Source: Linepithema humile
Taxonomy: Eukaryota > Arthropoda > Insecta > Hymenoptera > Formicidae
DNA length: 64,000 nucleotides
Assembly (NCBI RefSeq): GCF_040581485.1
Contig: NC_090128.1
Coordinates: forward strand, 29,604,931-29,668,930
Direction: 5' to 3'
The notes under the pieces are model-generated. The model saw only the letters and a program-made list of their open reading frames with translations. It made no database searches and had not been told where the DNA came from. The number at the start of each line of letters is the position of its first letter. Positions within the stretch are counted from its first letter, which is position 1. A program made the translations under genes and the position numbers. Positions 1 through 13,270 of this stretch are shown here, in pieces.

Positions 1-1916
1 AATGACTTAATTCATTTTAATGAGCACGATTAATTCACACTTTAATTTTCACGTTGCCCTTTTTCAAATTTTCAACGCGTCACCGCGCGTGAATTATTTA
101 ATGTATGTATTGGCAAACTGTTGTCGCGGAAGGGTACACGTCCATTATTATTTCGCGAACGTGCTCAAACAGAGGCAACAACATATTGTGTGTTAGCGGC
201 CAATTATAGAGTTGGAGTATCGTTCGATAATATCCTCCGTATCGACGAAGCGCTGCGCATTATGCGGCTGACGTACGGCCAGTAACTTGTAAGTAGTAAC
301 TGTCAAAGTTATAACGCCAAAATTTACAATTCTCATGGTATGCGGCTCATATGTGCAGCGGTACGTAACATGTATTATTATTAATTGGCAAGCTCGATTG
401 CGCGCTCTTATAATTTCTGTTGCGCAACTGTACACATTTTCATTTGCAGAAACGTTTCTGTTTAGATAGATAGATAATTTCTTTAAAAAAGTGCATTATA
501 ATTAGCTTTTAATTTATATGTGCAGCATCGTTTTGAAAGCATTCTCTAATTCCTACCATTTTCTTCTTAATTCCTTCATTTCGCAATCGAGTATCTTAGA
601 ATTCTCTTAACGCTTTTTTAGGCGTATATACATTTGTGTTTGTGCTGTTCTTAAAGTCATTTGTATTTTATAAAATCGCACCCTCGCAAAAAAAGTGACG
701 CAAGTCGAAATTTTCCGAATTATCTGCGAATTGTGTTCTAAATATATCGGCCTTCAATCAGGAAAAGTTATACAAGTTGAATTCAAATACTTTCCGCGTG
801 AGTCCGTTATGTTTAATATAAAAATTATTGTTTAACCAAACATAGACACGTGAAATTATCTTCCGTAAGATCAAGCTTGCTTCAGACGATTTATAATTTG
901 TGACAAAATTTGAGATAAAACTCTATTTATAATTATTATTAATAGGAAACGTTATTATTAGCGCAATTTTCTTTCCTTTTCCCCGAACAATTTTATATTT
1001 TTGACTTGTGTCACTTTTCTTGCGCCGGTGCGAAATGTTGGTCGTAAATTTTCCTCGGTTTTTAACACAATTTCGGCGAGCGTGCGGATTACAGATATTG
1101 CGAAAGCGATCAACCTTATCCTACGTACGCCACGAAAGGAGCATTGCGCTTGAATCGATCAGCAAGAATCGAGAGATCGTGAGATCGGAGAGCGCTGGTA
1201 TCCCCCAATTCGCCTTGAATCGCAGAGACAAGCCTTAATGATTTCAAACGACAGACCCCGCTAATCGAAACGATTCGTTTCGCTGATTCGGATTGCGAGA
1301 GCCAATACGAGAAACCGTGCAACGATCCTTCGTTGGATTGATTTATACGAGAACTAAAATTAATAACGATATATTTCCCTCCGAAAAAAGAAACTAAAGA
1401 AATTTGCATCGGCTTCTCCGAGCATCTCCACCGTCGCTTCATTCCGTCTGTCCTTATTTACAAAATCACTTTAAGAGTCACGTCGTAGAAAGCTCGGCGC
1501 ATCAGCTAGGAAATATATTAGCCATCGTATCGACGTGTATCGAAAGTCGATAAACGAATTTCGCAGTGCGCGGATGCGCGAATCGAAAATTTCCCGTTCG
1601 AAACACAACGTCCGCCGTCCCAATCCGCGCCGTCATCCCTGTCTGAACACCCCCGCGGCTACTTCGTAGCCTTTCTCGATCGTGTTGATTCCGACGTGGA
1701 GCAACATCCTCTATAAATATATAGCGCCCGCGCGAAGCCGGATGATGGAGCGGGCGCGATAAGCGCGGCAGGCAGAGAACCTCGTGCATTCGTTGAAATA
1801 ACGTTAATTCCGGCACCGACTGACCAGGCACGTGCAACTAGGCAAAGCTCGGGAATCGGCGTTTTTCACACCGGGAAACGCGAAGGTGCAAACACACTTC
1901 TTTCTGTCTCAATTTA

Positions 1917-1941
1917 CCCCTCCCCCCTCCCCCCTCCTCCC
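1917..1941 (-). repeat. C-run cluster (G-quadruplex motif on - strand)
   Basis: Runs of 4, 6, 6, 2 and 3 cytosines are separated by single thymines. The - strand therefore has at least four G-runs of 3 or more with one-base loops, a strong textbook G-quadruplex pattern. It lies 78 nt before the (CT)24 tract. Confidence 0.7.
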
Positions 1942-2017
1942 ATATCCACCGCTTCGATCGCGCCACTCCGTCCGGCTGTACATTGCCACCCTTCCTTCCT
2001 TTCACGCGATTTCTTTT

Positions 2018-2018
<1 letters not shown>

Positions 2019-2066
<48 letters not shown>
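2019..2066. repeat. (CT)24 microsatellite
   Basis: Uninterrupted CT dinucleotide array of 24 units. Confidence 0.97.
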
Positions 2067-2069
<3 letters not shown>

Positions 2070-5000
2070 CGCTTCAATACTTGAATGCTAAGAAAACATT
2101 TAAAAAGAATTTAATCTGCCAGCATCAAAATTGTTAACAATTCACGAGTCTTCCGCGCACTTAATTGAAATTAGGCAAATGGTTAGCGATTTAGCATTTT
2201 AGTGATTTAGTGAAGCGCGATTTAAAATCAGCGGTGATGCATTTTGAAACGTCACGCGATAATCCGCGAGATCGCAATGACTTGTAAATTTCAGGACGCT
2301 GGATATTGCGTAACATCCTGCTACATTAATCTATAATTCTGCTAAATTTAATCTATTATTTTACGCGATACGCCTGACAGAACCGGTTTATTTCAGGTCA
2401 CTTGCCTTTACGATACAAGCGAGCAAAAATGATCCGCATGGCGAGTGACGGACGCGATTAAACGCGTGATTCATTTTTACGTCCAGGCAACAAGGAAATA
2501 CGCATAGGCTAGAAGCAAACGGGTTAACGAGATTGTGCAAGTCGCAAGACTGCTTATCGATGAATTTTAAAAGTATCAACGCCTTTGTCTTTTGCTTCAT
2601 CAGCTCGGACAATACTGTACAAAATTGAACAATCTAACGTATTAAAAAATAAATATCAAAATCAAGATTTATAAACTTTTACCTTGAAATTATACTCCTA
2701 TTATACGTCGTAAATTTGCCTGTTTCACATGTTGCCCTGAAGCGACATGTGGTAATTTTTTTTTTATATTATGTTTGGTCGTGCAATTATATTAACCAAT
2801 AATGTGCAAGCAAATAGATAAAGTATCGGAATGTAAAGGAAGGCAATTTAAGCCGATAAGCGCGATCGAGTTGTCTAATAAAATATCAACGAGCGTAGTT
2901 AGCGAACGCAGTTAAAAAGAAAATTCTAGAAAAGCTGGACAAAAATCCCATTTCACTGAAGCGATCGTTCCACTTCATATCGTAAATGCAAAACGTCGTT
3001 CAACATAGTCAATATCCGCGAGCATAGAGAATGCGTTGCATCTGCATAGCCGGAATATTTTCCGCCAATCGGTTTCTCATTCGCCGCCTCGCCCATTATC
3101 GTGAAAACTTGATTCCGTAGTGCGTAAAGTTCGATAAATTTCTTGTCTATGCAAACTGACATATTTCCTCTTAATTGCTCGACGTTGGATATTATTAGCT
3201 CCTCTCTTATCTCATATCCACATCTTACAATTTCAATTTACATTTCGCAGACGATCATGTCTGCGAAGTATTTTGCCCGAGGAGACTCGAACACTGCAAA
3301 AAGTAAGAAGATTAAACCTTGCACAATCGTCTTTCAATTATAAAATAAATTTCTATCACTCGAATTATCAAGTACGGAATTTACGTCGAGTGCCTATATC
3401 GCGCCGGCTATATAATACATTGAGATTATTAAACTGCGATTATTACAGTCTTCAATTTCAGCGGATTCCGCGCGCTTCTATGCAACACGATGGGGCGTAT
3501 TACGTATCGCAGCCCGGCTAGCTGGCGGAGGAGCTCTCTTCTCGCTCTCTTCGCAGACTGCAGTACTTTCGCGTCGGTATAAACGAAAGGCCATAAAGCG
3601 AAGCTTTCCATCGGCAACTTCGAGTCCAGGGGCGTACCTCGTCTGTCTCTCTTGGCGTTCGGAAATAACGTGTGCCCCTCCTGGACGTACTTTCATACTC
3701 TGAGACTGGCGCAGGCATTGTACGTGCACCGATGGTTTTATAGTATTAACTGAAATTGCAACAGTCCCCGTAAAGTAGGAGGCTTTAGTAGGACGGCCAG
3801 GGATACGTGTGCACGTGTATATACAAGGTGGCCCGAAAAGTAAAGGCGCCTCCTCCGCATTTCGATGAGAAAATCGATGACTTTCTCTTCACCGCTCAGC
3901 ATCTGCTAGTTGCGACCTTTGTCGCGATTGCTCTGGTAATTGTTTCGTGTATGATATCTCGAAATTATCTTCTTCATTTCTAAAATCGATCGTTATAACG
4001 ATTAATTCAGAAGCGTTTTAAGTGATTAAAATTTAAGATTGCAAGACCCGAAAAATTTGAGAAATAAAATATCGAAGAAAATTTTTTTCACAATTTCGTT
4101 CAGTGTTACACAAATTTTGACTTCGCGTTTTATTTAATTTGTCCGCTAAAGTTTTCTTGGTTCTCCGAGAAAAAGGTGGTAATTCGACTGTGATAAGATC
4201 ACAGTCGGCACACGAAATCCGCTTCTCGCTTATTATCGAATAAACGTAATCGATTTTTCGATCGCGCAAGTAAACACTTATCTGTTTACATCTCGCCTAT
4301 TTCGCCGCCGCTCACCAGCGACGATTGAATGCGAATGAGCCACCCTGAACATGAGTATCCACGTCGCTGGCGAGGCGTCCGAGCTTTTTCCAAGTGACGA
4401 GAGGGGATCAGGGACGCGCGACAGTAAAATCGAAATTGTCAGAGCTGCCGCTTTAGTTTTAGAGCCCTGGGTTACTGCCGTCGAATCCCGCCGCTTCCAA
4501 GCCCCCGCGCGCTCGTCCCGCCACCCTTCACGCCCTTTTCGCTCTCCTCACGGAAGTAATAAGTATCGCCGGGACGTATAACTTCCTCGGACCTGCCGGA
4601 ATTCAATCAGGAACTTTCGACGTCGAGAGCAGGGGAACTCGATCGTGCGAAAACGCGGGATGACTTATTCTCAATCCGCATTGATCTAATTTTTATGCCG
4701 GAGGGCGGCGTCGCAAGGGGGGGGGGGAAGGGCGCGGTAAGATTCAGCGGGGTAACCCGGGCTCTCGAGCGCGCTTCTTCTTATAACTGCGTTTTATTGG
4801 GCCGTTACGTTTCACGAACGGGAAATTTAAATGCGACGTTTAAACTCGCGCACGGAAAATCCCGAAGAGTGATCTGCCGCTACCTGATCTCCGCTCCGCG
4901 CGTACTTCCGGCGAAACCGGGAGCGACGGCGCAGCGAATCTCTCTCGAACTTGCCGGCGATTAAAGCGACGTGTGTTACGTCGAGAGTTAAAGACGGATC

Positions 5001-6337
5001 TCGCCGTTTCTATTTCGAGGCCGTCGTTTTTCCTTTCGTTTCATCGGACTATTCGGAGTTTTTCAAACTTTCGTGAGCTGAATAAAATTTCGCCCATCTT
5101 CCGGACGATCTCTCGATAATACGCCGGTAATGAGCAATACGGGGGAGCTCGTTAGAAGGTGAAAAAAATAGAACGACTCATCTAGCTCCGGGGGAAATCA
5201 AGCAATTAATTTGCATTAATTAAACTGCAGCGAGCGTCGATCGTTAACACAATGCGTACTGGGAGGGCCACTAAAAATTAATATAATTGAACGTCCCAAA
5301 GCAGGTACAGGTGTAGATCGCTCCCGAAGTGTTAAATCCGATTATGTCGCACGGTTAACAAAACTGGAAATCTTTTGTCACGATTCGGTAAGCCGATTAA
5401 AACTTAATGCGCGAAAAGTACTTGTGTAATCAATCTCCTCGAGTACGACAAATTATCCGGGAAATGCGACGATGGATTTATCTACTCGCGCATTCCATCC
5501 GCGACTTAATGAAAATTGTAAGCTTACGCAACATTGTCGGCCGTGTGGTGTTCGGCCGGTGTGCGAACAACTCACTTTGTTATCGCTCTATTACTGCGGT
5601 CTTGGCAATCACGCTAATAACAGTAAACACTATGATTTCGATTAATTTACGAAATTTTCTCAGCGGTTTTCTAACAATTTATCGCGCGTAATTTGCCATT
5701 TTCCATAGTATCATTACATCGTTCCAGCCGCGTAAATTTGCATCCAAATTGCAATCTATTTACAAGCGCGTCGAGTGCGTCGGATCAATTTTTGATTTCT
5801 CTCCTCTTTACTCATCTATTACTGAAAAAATAACATCATTATGCTCGTGCAAACAATTTCCATTGTCGTTTCACGTATTGATCGCTCATCATTGTGACCG
5901 GTTTATTTTATCAGAAAATATTTCTGAACATAACGATCGGCCATTACTGTTCGAATACTTTCACAATAAATTTAATCAACCGTATTTTTCTAATGCGATC
6001 CTATCGCACGCATTTTCCTAATAAATTAAAGATCAATATCGATGGCTGGCTGACTCGTCAGGTGTGCATATTGAATTGTAACGAGAGCGACAGGTACGAG
6101 AGCGAGCTCCTCTCGCGCTGTAGCGTATCCTGATTGCGTAATTTCTGAATGCCTTCAGTGTTCGAGTAGAAAGAACGAGAAAACGCTCGAGCGACATTGA
6201 CCTCGTTGCCGAATGCTTTGAGCCGCCGGCATGTAGATGCTATCGCCGTCGGATTTGTTCATTCATACAAGTCGACGTATATATAAGAGATGAAGGCGTG
6301 GGCGTGCGATATTTCGCGCTTGCACGCCACGACGCGA

Positions 6338-6375
6338 TATAAAAGATGGATTATTAGGGCTCCTTCTCATCAGCC
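6338..6375 (+). promoter_or_regulatory. Candidate + strand core promoter (TATA box plus initiator)
   Basis: TATAAAAG lies at 6338-6345. An initiator-like CATCAGCC follows, with its presumed +1 A at 6369 or 6372, i.e. 31-34 nt from the first T of the TATA box. This arrangement is typical of arthropod TATA promoters (arthropod initiator consensus ATCAGTY), including many cuticle genes. Just upstream an imperfect inverted repeat brackets gtgggcgtgc and gcacgccac (6299-6329). The first ATG downstream (6390) opens only a 35-codon frame with no signal-peptide character, so the transcript, if real, is unidentified. It is on the same strand as the CPAP1-like exons but 21 kb upstream. Any link to them is speculation. 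Confidence 0.3.
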
Positions 6376-7076
6376 GAGTACGCTCGCCGATGTCTAGCGC
6401 GGGCTTCGCAAATTACGAGTATACTTCACTTTCATTCCGAATCCTTTGGACGAAACAATACTCGAGCACGACTCAAGTCGCGTTGAAGGCAAAGTAATAA
6501 TATGATTACAGGTATTTACAAGGCCTACAAATGCGTCGAGAGGCAGAATGTCGCACGCTCAACCGAGCACCCGACACAGATAACTCGGAGTACGAAGAAC
6601 TAGACGGCGCGCCGATTATTTCGCAAGGAGAGACTTTCGTGCGCATTATACGCGAAGACGAGCGACGAGGGATTTTCGAGTGCACTTGAAACGCCGAGAT
6701 AAAAATCCACCGCGTTCCCCTTGGCGATTAAGCGTGGCGAATGGTACGGATTTACGCGAGTGGGTGCTCACGCGCAAACGCGCCGGCGTGCAGCTACACG
6801 GCCGCGCTGCTGCTACACGCCTGTTTGACGCTCCTCGACATTATGAGAGCGCGATATCGTTCATCAGCCTCGAACTTTCACTTCTGCATGCGCGGCCGGC
6901 GACGTGATGTATATGTACATGAGGACTTTTGCCGGCGTTCGCCTCCTCGTCGCTTTGAGATCTCGTTTCACCGAGAAGAAACACGGCCAATTATGCCGCG
7001 GCAGAAGTGGTTGAACGTCACGCGCTGCGCCGTTTCATTTTGAGAGCAATCGACTTGCTCAATTAGCGACTCGATT

Positions 7077-7080
<4 letters not shown>

Positions 7081-7117
<37 letters not shown>
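7081..7117. repeat. (TC)18 microsatellite
   Basis: Uninterrupted TC dinucleotide array. Confidence 0.97.
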
Positions 7118-7121
<4 letters not shown>

Positions 7122-9202
7122 TCTTCTACTTGTAAGAAACTTGTAAGTGCTTTTTATATCTATTCTCTGAATCAGTCGTCGCACATCGTTAACTTGTGGC
7201 CTAATTGCATCTTAATTTTTTTAGCATATAACTTTTTTTTTATACTATTCTACAAATGCTTGTCATATATTTTAAAATTCTACGCGGGGAAAAGAATAAA
7301 ATTATTATATTATAATATAAAAGATAATTAAAAGGATTGAGCCTCCGTGCAATTAGTTTGCGAATGACTTTCAATAAGATCCAATTTGCTTTTTCGCGCA
7401 ATTTTTTTCATTAATATTGTCTGCTATTGCCTGCGCTGTGCATCCGAAGAAATCTTGCGGGGCATTCCATTTGCAGTTTGCACGCAAATCCCGTTTTCCA
7501 TTTGGAGTCGCAAGGCGCAAACTCAGGAAACAAATTATAAATAGCTAAATTGCAAAAGTAGTAATGCGGGAAGCTGAGGACGCGGGAACAAATTAAAGAT
7601 AGAAACACGGATAATGACGACACGGAATATGCGAGCACGCTCGACACATCGTTATCAGAGTTACCGCATTATAAAGTTAACGAACTAAACGTGTCTTTCG
7701 TCTAAACTTGTTAATTTCAAATGCACTGTTTGTTTCAATGCCGGAACCTCTACGTCGTTTGCGATATACGCAACAATAGAATGTATCAACCAGACCTTAT
7801 CGAAACGGTGGAAAATGTCAATATTGATCAAACCATTTGAAATTACTAAAATCTGAGAAAAATCAGCCGTCACAGATAGAATAGCGACAATATTGGAAGA
7901 AAATAAAATAATATTACACACTAAAATAAATAATAAAATACGACGGCAAAGCAGAACAGTGCGATACTCACTCAACTCGCGCAACGTCAGACAGATCGAA
8001 GAACGCAGATCGCAATCTGATGGCTTTTACGCAAGTTTCTCCGTAGCGATTCATTTTTCACAGCGAAACTGATCGTCCGTTCTCTTTTTGGCTCCCCCCT
8101 TATTTTCCATTCCACTATGTTTATCCCGTCCGAATAAAAGATCGCGGAGGCAGTGCGCCAAACAAATATAGGAGAGACGTCGACGACAACGACATCAGAG
8201 GCCACGTCCTCGTCACCGCCCTCCTCCTCGACGTCCGCAATGAACATTTCTCTCGCAGAACGGCTGTGCCTGTAACCTGTTGCTCCGTTCTTGAATTTGT
8301 CTATGTTAAGCCTCTCATCGGCGACGTACACAGGCCACGTACGCGTATATAAGTTCCTCACTAATTCATTTCCAAGGATTCGGAAATCACCGGGAATCCG
8401 ATTAGCGCCGCAATCGCGACCGCGCGCACCTCAAGCTCTCCTTCACCATCCCCCCCCCCCCACCCACCCGCAACTCCGCTTTATATTCTCCTCCCATCCG
8501 CAAATGCGTCTTGGCGGTTTTGCGCTATTGTGTACTCGATACCGCACCGTCGCACAAAGACCGAAGAACGAACAATATGAAAATCGCGTGGCGGGTCGTC
8601 CTGGCCGCCAGTGTCCGCGTAAACTTCTCGAAATTCGCGACACTCGTGAAAGAGATTGGGAATTACCGTTGCGGAATCCGATTGGCATTGTGGACCAATC
8701 TCCCTCGGTCCTCTTCCTTCCTTTTCAACTCCCCTTTAGACGCTTGATTCTCTCTTGAAGTCGTCTTCGCGAATCGCACGGCTCAATTATTCCGTAAGTA
8801 ATGCGCAGAGTATAAAAATATATATAAGAAATATATATATAAAAAAAAGCGTTTTTGCAACTGCGGCTAATTTTTCATAATTTAGCGAAATAGATATTTA
8901 CGTAATGTCGTGCGTTTCGTCGTAATTTCGAAAGCAGAGCGCGGCTTAAATTGCGACTTCAATATGCAAAGGAGGTCCTGACTTTAATAGCGCAGCCAGC
9001 CGCCGCCGCAAAAAGGTTTCCGTCGCGTTTCGCAGGGCCGTATTGCGTGTTTTTCGCTCGTCAGCCTTTTTGGGATATTAGTCGGCGCGCGCGTTGCAGC
9101 GCAACGCGAAATTTCGTCGGAAGCAAAGTCGACTGTGCAAGAAGCCGCCGGATAACATTGTGAAACGCGGTGTCATGTCAAGCAGGAATTTCGATGCGCG
9201 GC

Positions 9203-9204
<2 letters not shown>

Positions 9205-9271
<67 letters not shown>
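9205..9271. repeat. (CT)33 microsatellite
   Basis: Uninterrupted CT array of 33 units. The Leu/Ser- and Arg/Glu-repeat frames over it are artefacts of the repeat. Confidence 0.97.
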
Positions 9272-9273
<2 letters not shown>

Positions 9274-11812
9274 CGTGAGTACGCTTCGTAAACGTAGTCG
9301 AACGAGTCACGCTTCTTGTCGCCTTCGAGAAAGAAGACGAAAGAGCAGAAGAGATGCCGGAAAGCCGGAGAGTTACGAGCCGAACGCTTCGTCCGCAGCT
9401 GTATGTTTCGATCAAGACTTATTGGAATTGAATTTATGTCTTCCCATATCGATTGCGCGGATTACCAGTTTAATGTTGAACCCCTCTCGTTATTGAAAAA
9501 TATCGACATAAATTTATAACGATACATCGCAACGATGCCAAGCGAATAAAATTATTAAGCATTTTTTGATCATGTCGATAAATCTTGCGTTCTCCGAAAC
9601 CACTGAAATGTCGCAAAAATTATAGTTGGCTAAAAAAATATAAAAGGATTTTAAATCACCAGCTGCTCGCATTTAGTAAGAGGAATATTTTCTTACGTCA
9701 GACAGCGAGAGCGGGATCACAAGTCAGGCGGTAATTGGTTAAACAATCCCAATCTTACGTGCGTCTACGAAAAGAGGTTCTTATTAGTAGATTTCTACCC
9801 GAGTCCCCATAAATCACCCGCGTGATTACTCTCAGTCCGGCGGGAGGAACGATGCGCAGTTTGACCAGTACGTAGAGTTCCGGGCGTTGAACTAAAAACT
9901 CTGGCAATTTATCACTTACGCGACAAAATAACTAATCGCTCTTCACTCTCGCCCGACGCGGCGCAAAATCTTATCTCCACAGTGTGATTAGGCTCCAATC
10001 TACAGACGCATCTCCGTCGTAATGCATAAATCAGGGAAACCGGATACTAGAAAGATAATGCAGACATTTTCTCAAATAAATATTCTTCCCGCAGTTTCGT
10101 TATTCAAGCGAATGAAGAACCGAGCGAATCGCTCTCGCCGGGCGCCGAAGCAAAAATCTAGAATCGAAAGCACACCTTACGTTTATCGCACGACATTTCC
10201 GTCCGCTGCTCGTTTCATTGTAGCGTAAGACTCCGGAGAAACTCTTTAGTCGCCGTCAATGCTAGAATTTCAAACACGCTCGCAGCATGATCCGCGCCGG
10301 AGGCTATTGGGAATCGACACCTTTACCGCGGACAGACGGCAATTATGTGGCTCGCGTTTGCCCGGGTGGTCTCGAGACGAGAATGTCCGGCAACGTTCCG
10401 ACCGTATCTACTCTACGTGGCGGTTAGCGATGCAGCGACGCGTTGCACGTGCATGCACATCGTTTCACGGTGCCATGCGGTGACTTCGAAATCTCCTTTT
10501 TAGCCCAGAAAGTCATTAAAGGCCGGCTACGTGCGCGGAAGGGAAGGGGCGTTACGACTCTTATATCATCTCGCGATTCTTATGACTTCCACGAACTTAC
10601 GTCGTTTCCTTCGTGGCTGCGGGGGATTAGGAGAGCTCGCGCGCGGCCGATTGTATGTACAACGGGTGTTCGGAAAGTGCCGAGCGATAATGAAACTTGG
10701 CGAATGTCCGATAATAAAATGACGCGGAAACTTGGGTCGTTTGCGAGACAGACTGATCTTTGGTGATGCATGCTTCGGAAAATTATATTTTTTTCCCCGG
10801 TATATTTCTTATGCAGATTCGGACGTGCGTTTCAGTTAAAACAATATATACCGCGATATTTTGTACAGTCATCCGAATTTACGTTCGACAAATATCTTGC
10901 GCAAATCCCTTGGTAAAGACAAACGAGGTCGATATCTCTCGACACCGCTATTCGATATTTAACAAACGCGCGTTTCCTGCGGAGGTTGCCCTTCGCGTAA
11001 CTTGTTTCCATCAAGGCTGACAAATTGTTATCCGATCGCGGGAAATTCACGAACAAATTACTCGCGTCTCGGTTGGGATAATCAGTACGCCTATTAAATG
11101 CAACAATAGGACCATGGTCCGAATAATTATCCTCCCGTCACTATCCGCAGTTTTGTGACTGCTACCGATTATCAGTCGATAATTCAAGCCATTACCGTTG
11201 CCTTTATGCGTCTAATTAAAATGTCAGAAAAAAAAGGATCCGGCAATTAATCCGTCGTAATTGCTCAGGCTGCCCTCATGCCTGGATAATATCCGGTTAC
11301 TATTTGGCTAGCTATTTACATAATACCTGCTAAATTCGGCCGAATAGCCGACCCGCTGCAGTCTCTAATTGGCGGTGTAAGCGAAAGTACTTAATGCAGC
11401 TGAAGTACTCGAGACTATTACCCTCGTTAACATTCATCGTTTGCGAGCCGAACGCGCAGCTAAGTCGGTGTAAACGTGTAATAAACGCCCATTATGATTC
11501 GCGAAAATCACTGCCACGCGTTTGTTTGCTCGGAGTTTGAGAAAAAAAAAAAAAAAGTTAGAAAGCGTAGCTGAAAGCGCAATTCTTTGCGCAAATTCCT
11601 TCGCACACCTTTTTTTACGATATATTTTTCTATTAAAAAATTGAAGATTAATGGCGTTTATAAGAACGTTGTGGCGAAACGTAAGATAAACAAAACTTCG
11701 CCCGCATTAAAATTTCGCGCGCGCCAACTGCAGCGGATCATTTGAAGCGCCGTATAACGCGAAAATACATTCCCGGCGAACGTGGCGTCGTCCACTCGAA
11801 GTTTTTCTTTGT

Positions 11813-12254
11813 TATGCACATAGAGATATAAGACTAGAGAGAGCGAGTCGTATGCTAGCACGTAAGAGGCCGCGATATAGCGATAGAAAGAGAACGCTGC
11901 ATAAGGGCCCCTCTGTCTTTGTCTATACGCGCATGCGCTTTTGCGCTGCTCATTGTCTATATGAAGCATTTTTTTGTCATCTTAGTAATCAATCAAGAGA
12001 CACTAGTGTCTCGCGCTAATTGTAAAAGTTATGTAATTATCTAGAAAATAACATACAGAACCAAATACAAGCAGAGATACACAATTTTCCACGATCTACT
12101 ACATATGCGCACGCTCCGCACGCATATATTCCATGATCTGCACATGCGCACATAAACAAAGACAGAGGGGCCCTTTTGCAGCGTTCTCTTTCTATCGCTA
12201 TATCGCTCTTTCAGCTCGTTCGCTCCCTCTAGTCTTATATCTATATGGTTATGC
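11813..12254. mobile_element. Palindromic transposon-like element with long inverted terminal arms (MITE or fold-back type)
   Basis: Two arms of about 115-125 nt, 11813-11938 and 12141-12254, are inverted copies of each other around a ~200 nt AT-rich centre. Long exact blocks are shared in opposite orientation: gatataagactagag, gatatagcgatagaaagaga followed by acgctgc, and agggcccctctgtctttgt. The outer ends also match (tatgcac.. against gcataacc..). The two arms differ by point changes and by an insertion of several bases around 11848-11870, so the element is old. No transposase frame is present, so it would be non-autonomous. Target-site duplications could not be identified with confidence. 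Confidence 0.7.
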
Positions 12255-12393
12255 ATATACGGCATAATAAGCACGTCAACTAGCGGTGCGCGAGCGTGGT
12301 TGCATTATGCACATATCGCATGTAAGATAAAAAAAATACCGGAGTGCCCTGCAATTAAATAAAGTCGTGACCTCGGCTCGTAACCGGGTCGTT

Positions 12394-12410
12394 TCTCTCT
12401 CTCTCTCTCT
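12394..12410. repeat. Short (TC)8 microsatellite
   Basis: TC array of about eight units, imperfectly extended by ttctc. Confidence 0.9.
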
Positions 12411-13166
12411 TTCTCGGCCCTTTCCTCTAATCTGCACAATTGCCATGCCACACAGGTTCTCGGTTTCCGTAGCTTGCATACCGCTCGCACGGAAAGCACT
12501 CTTATGTGTACCATTTCGCTTACGTCGCGACTCTTTCGCCCGGCAATTCGAGAGAAACCTCATAGAGAAACCCGCCTTGAAGTCTTTCGCGAGAAGCTGC
12601 CAACGCGAGATCCCGTTTCGTTTGCTCCACGTGTTATCATCTGAATACGAAACGTGAGAGAAAGAAAGGAAAGCAGTTATATGTGTAATAAGCAGCGGTC
12701 GGAGCCGTAATAGAAAAAATAAAACAATAAAATAGAATATCGTTGCGCGATATGATCTGCGGTTTTCATCTTCTTCTTTCATACTATTTTTAAAGTAAAA
12801 AATTACTCTTTCAATTTTTAGCGCATTTACATGAAACACGTATATTGTTATCGAAATCTTCTATACAATTTATGCGTGTGAACGAGTTAACCTTTCTTGC
12901 CAACGCCTATCTTGATGCGAGCAAGTCGCACCGGTAAATAACAATTGCTGTTTAAAGTACCTTATTAACGCGCAAAGAGTAATTAGACGGAAATCTCTAC
13001 AGAATGCTACAATTTAATTTTATGGCAAATAACTTCAGGAAGCTTCGATAGACGCGATAGCAATTAATCACAGAGTTGCGCGTTAATGAAACGAATAAAA
13101 CGGGCGGGAAGAATCAAATTTTAATGGACAAAAGGTAGAGGAATGTTCTCATTGAGAGAGAAAGAG

Positions 13167-13270
<104 letters not shown>

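Larger units (their letters stand above)
1..6200. other. Noncoding stretch, no supported gene
   Basis: Mostly AT-rich DNA with GC-richer islands near 1500-2000 and 4350-5000. Contents of note are a GATA run at 463-474, a hairpin of gcgcccg/cgggcgc at 1724-1757 just after a TATAAATA at 1712, a C-run cluster at 1917-1941 and a (CT)24 tract at 2019-2066. Open frames of 60-111 codons occur on both strands without domains. I see no exon. Confidence 0.6.
6500..11812. other. Noncoding stretch, no supported gene
   Basis: Contains (TC)n at 7081-7117 and 9205-9271, a C12 run at 8450-8461, and AT microsatellite-like DNA at 8817-8842. A - strand frame at 7685-7984 is hydrophobic but matches nothing I recognise. 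The 155-codon frame at 8291-8758 is compositionally biased and overlapped by - strand frames. Confidence 0.55.

Noticed and set aside
3824..4348. Possible element with ends CAAGGTGGC and (reverse complement) CAGGGTGGC
   Set aside because: The terminal match is only 8 of 9 nt, there is no matching target duplication, and no internal structure supports it.
7685..7984. Hydrophobic - strand frame resembling a membrane-receptor fragment
   Set aside because: No odorant- or gustatory-receptor motif could be matched and no flanking exons were found. Its hydrophobicity is explained by AT-rich sequence.
12276..12839. 187-codon - strand frame
   Set aside because: It includes the reverse of a TC repeat and has no domain or splice support.
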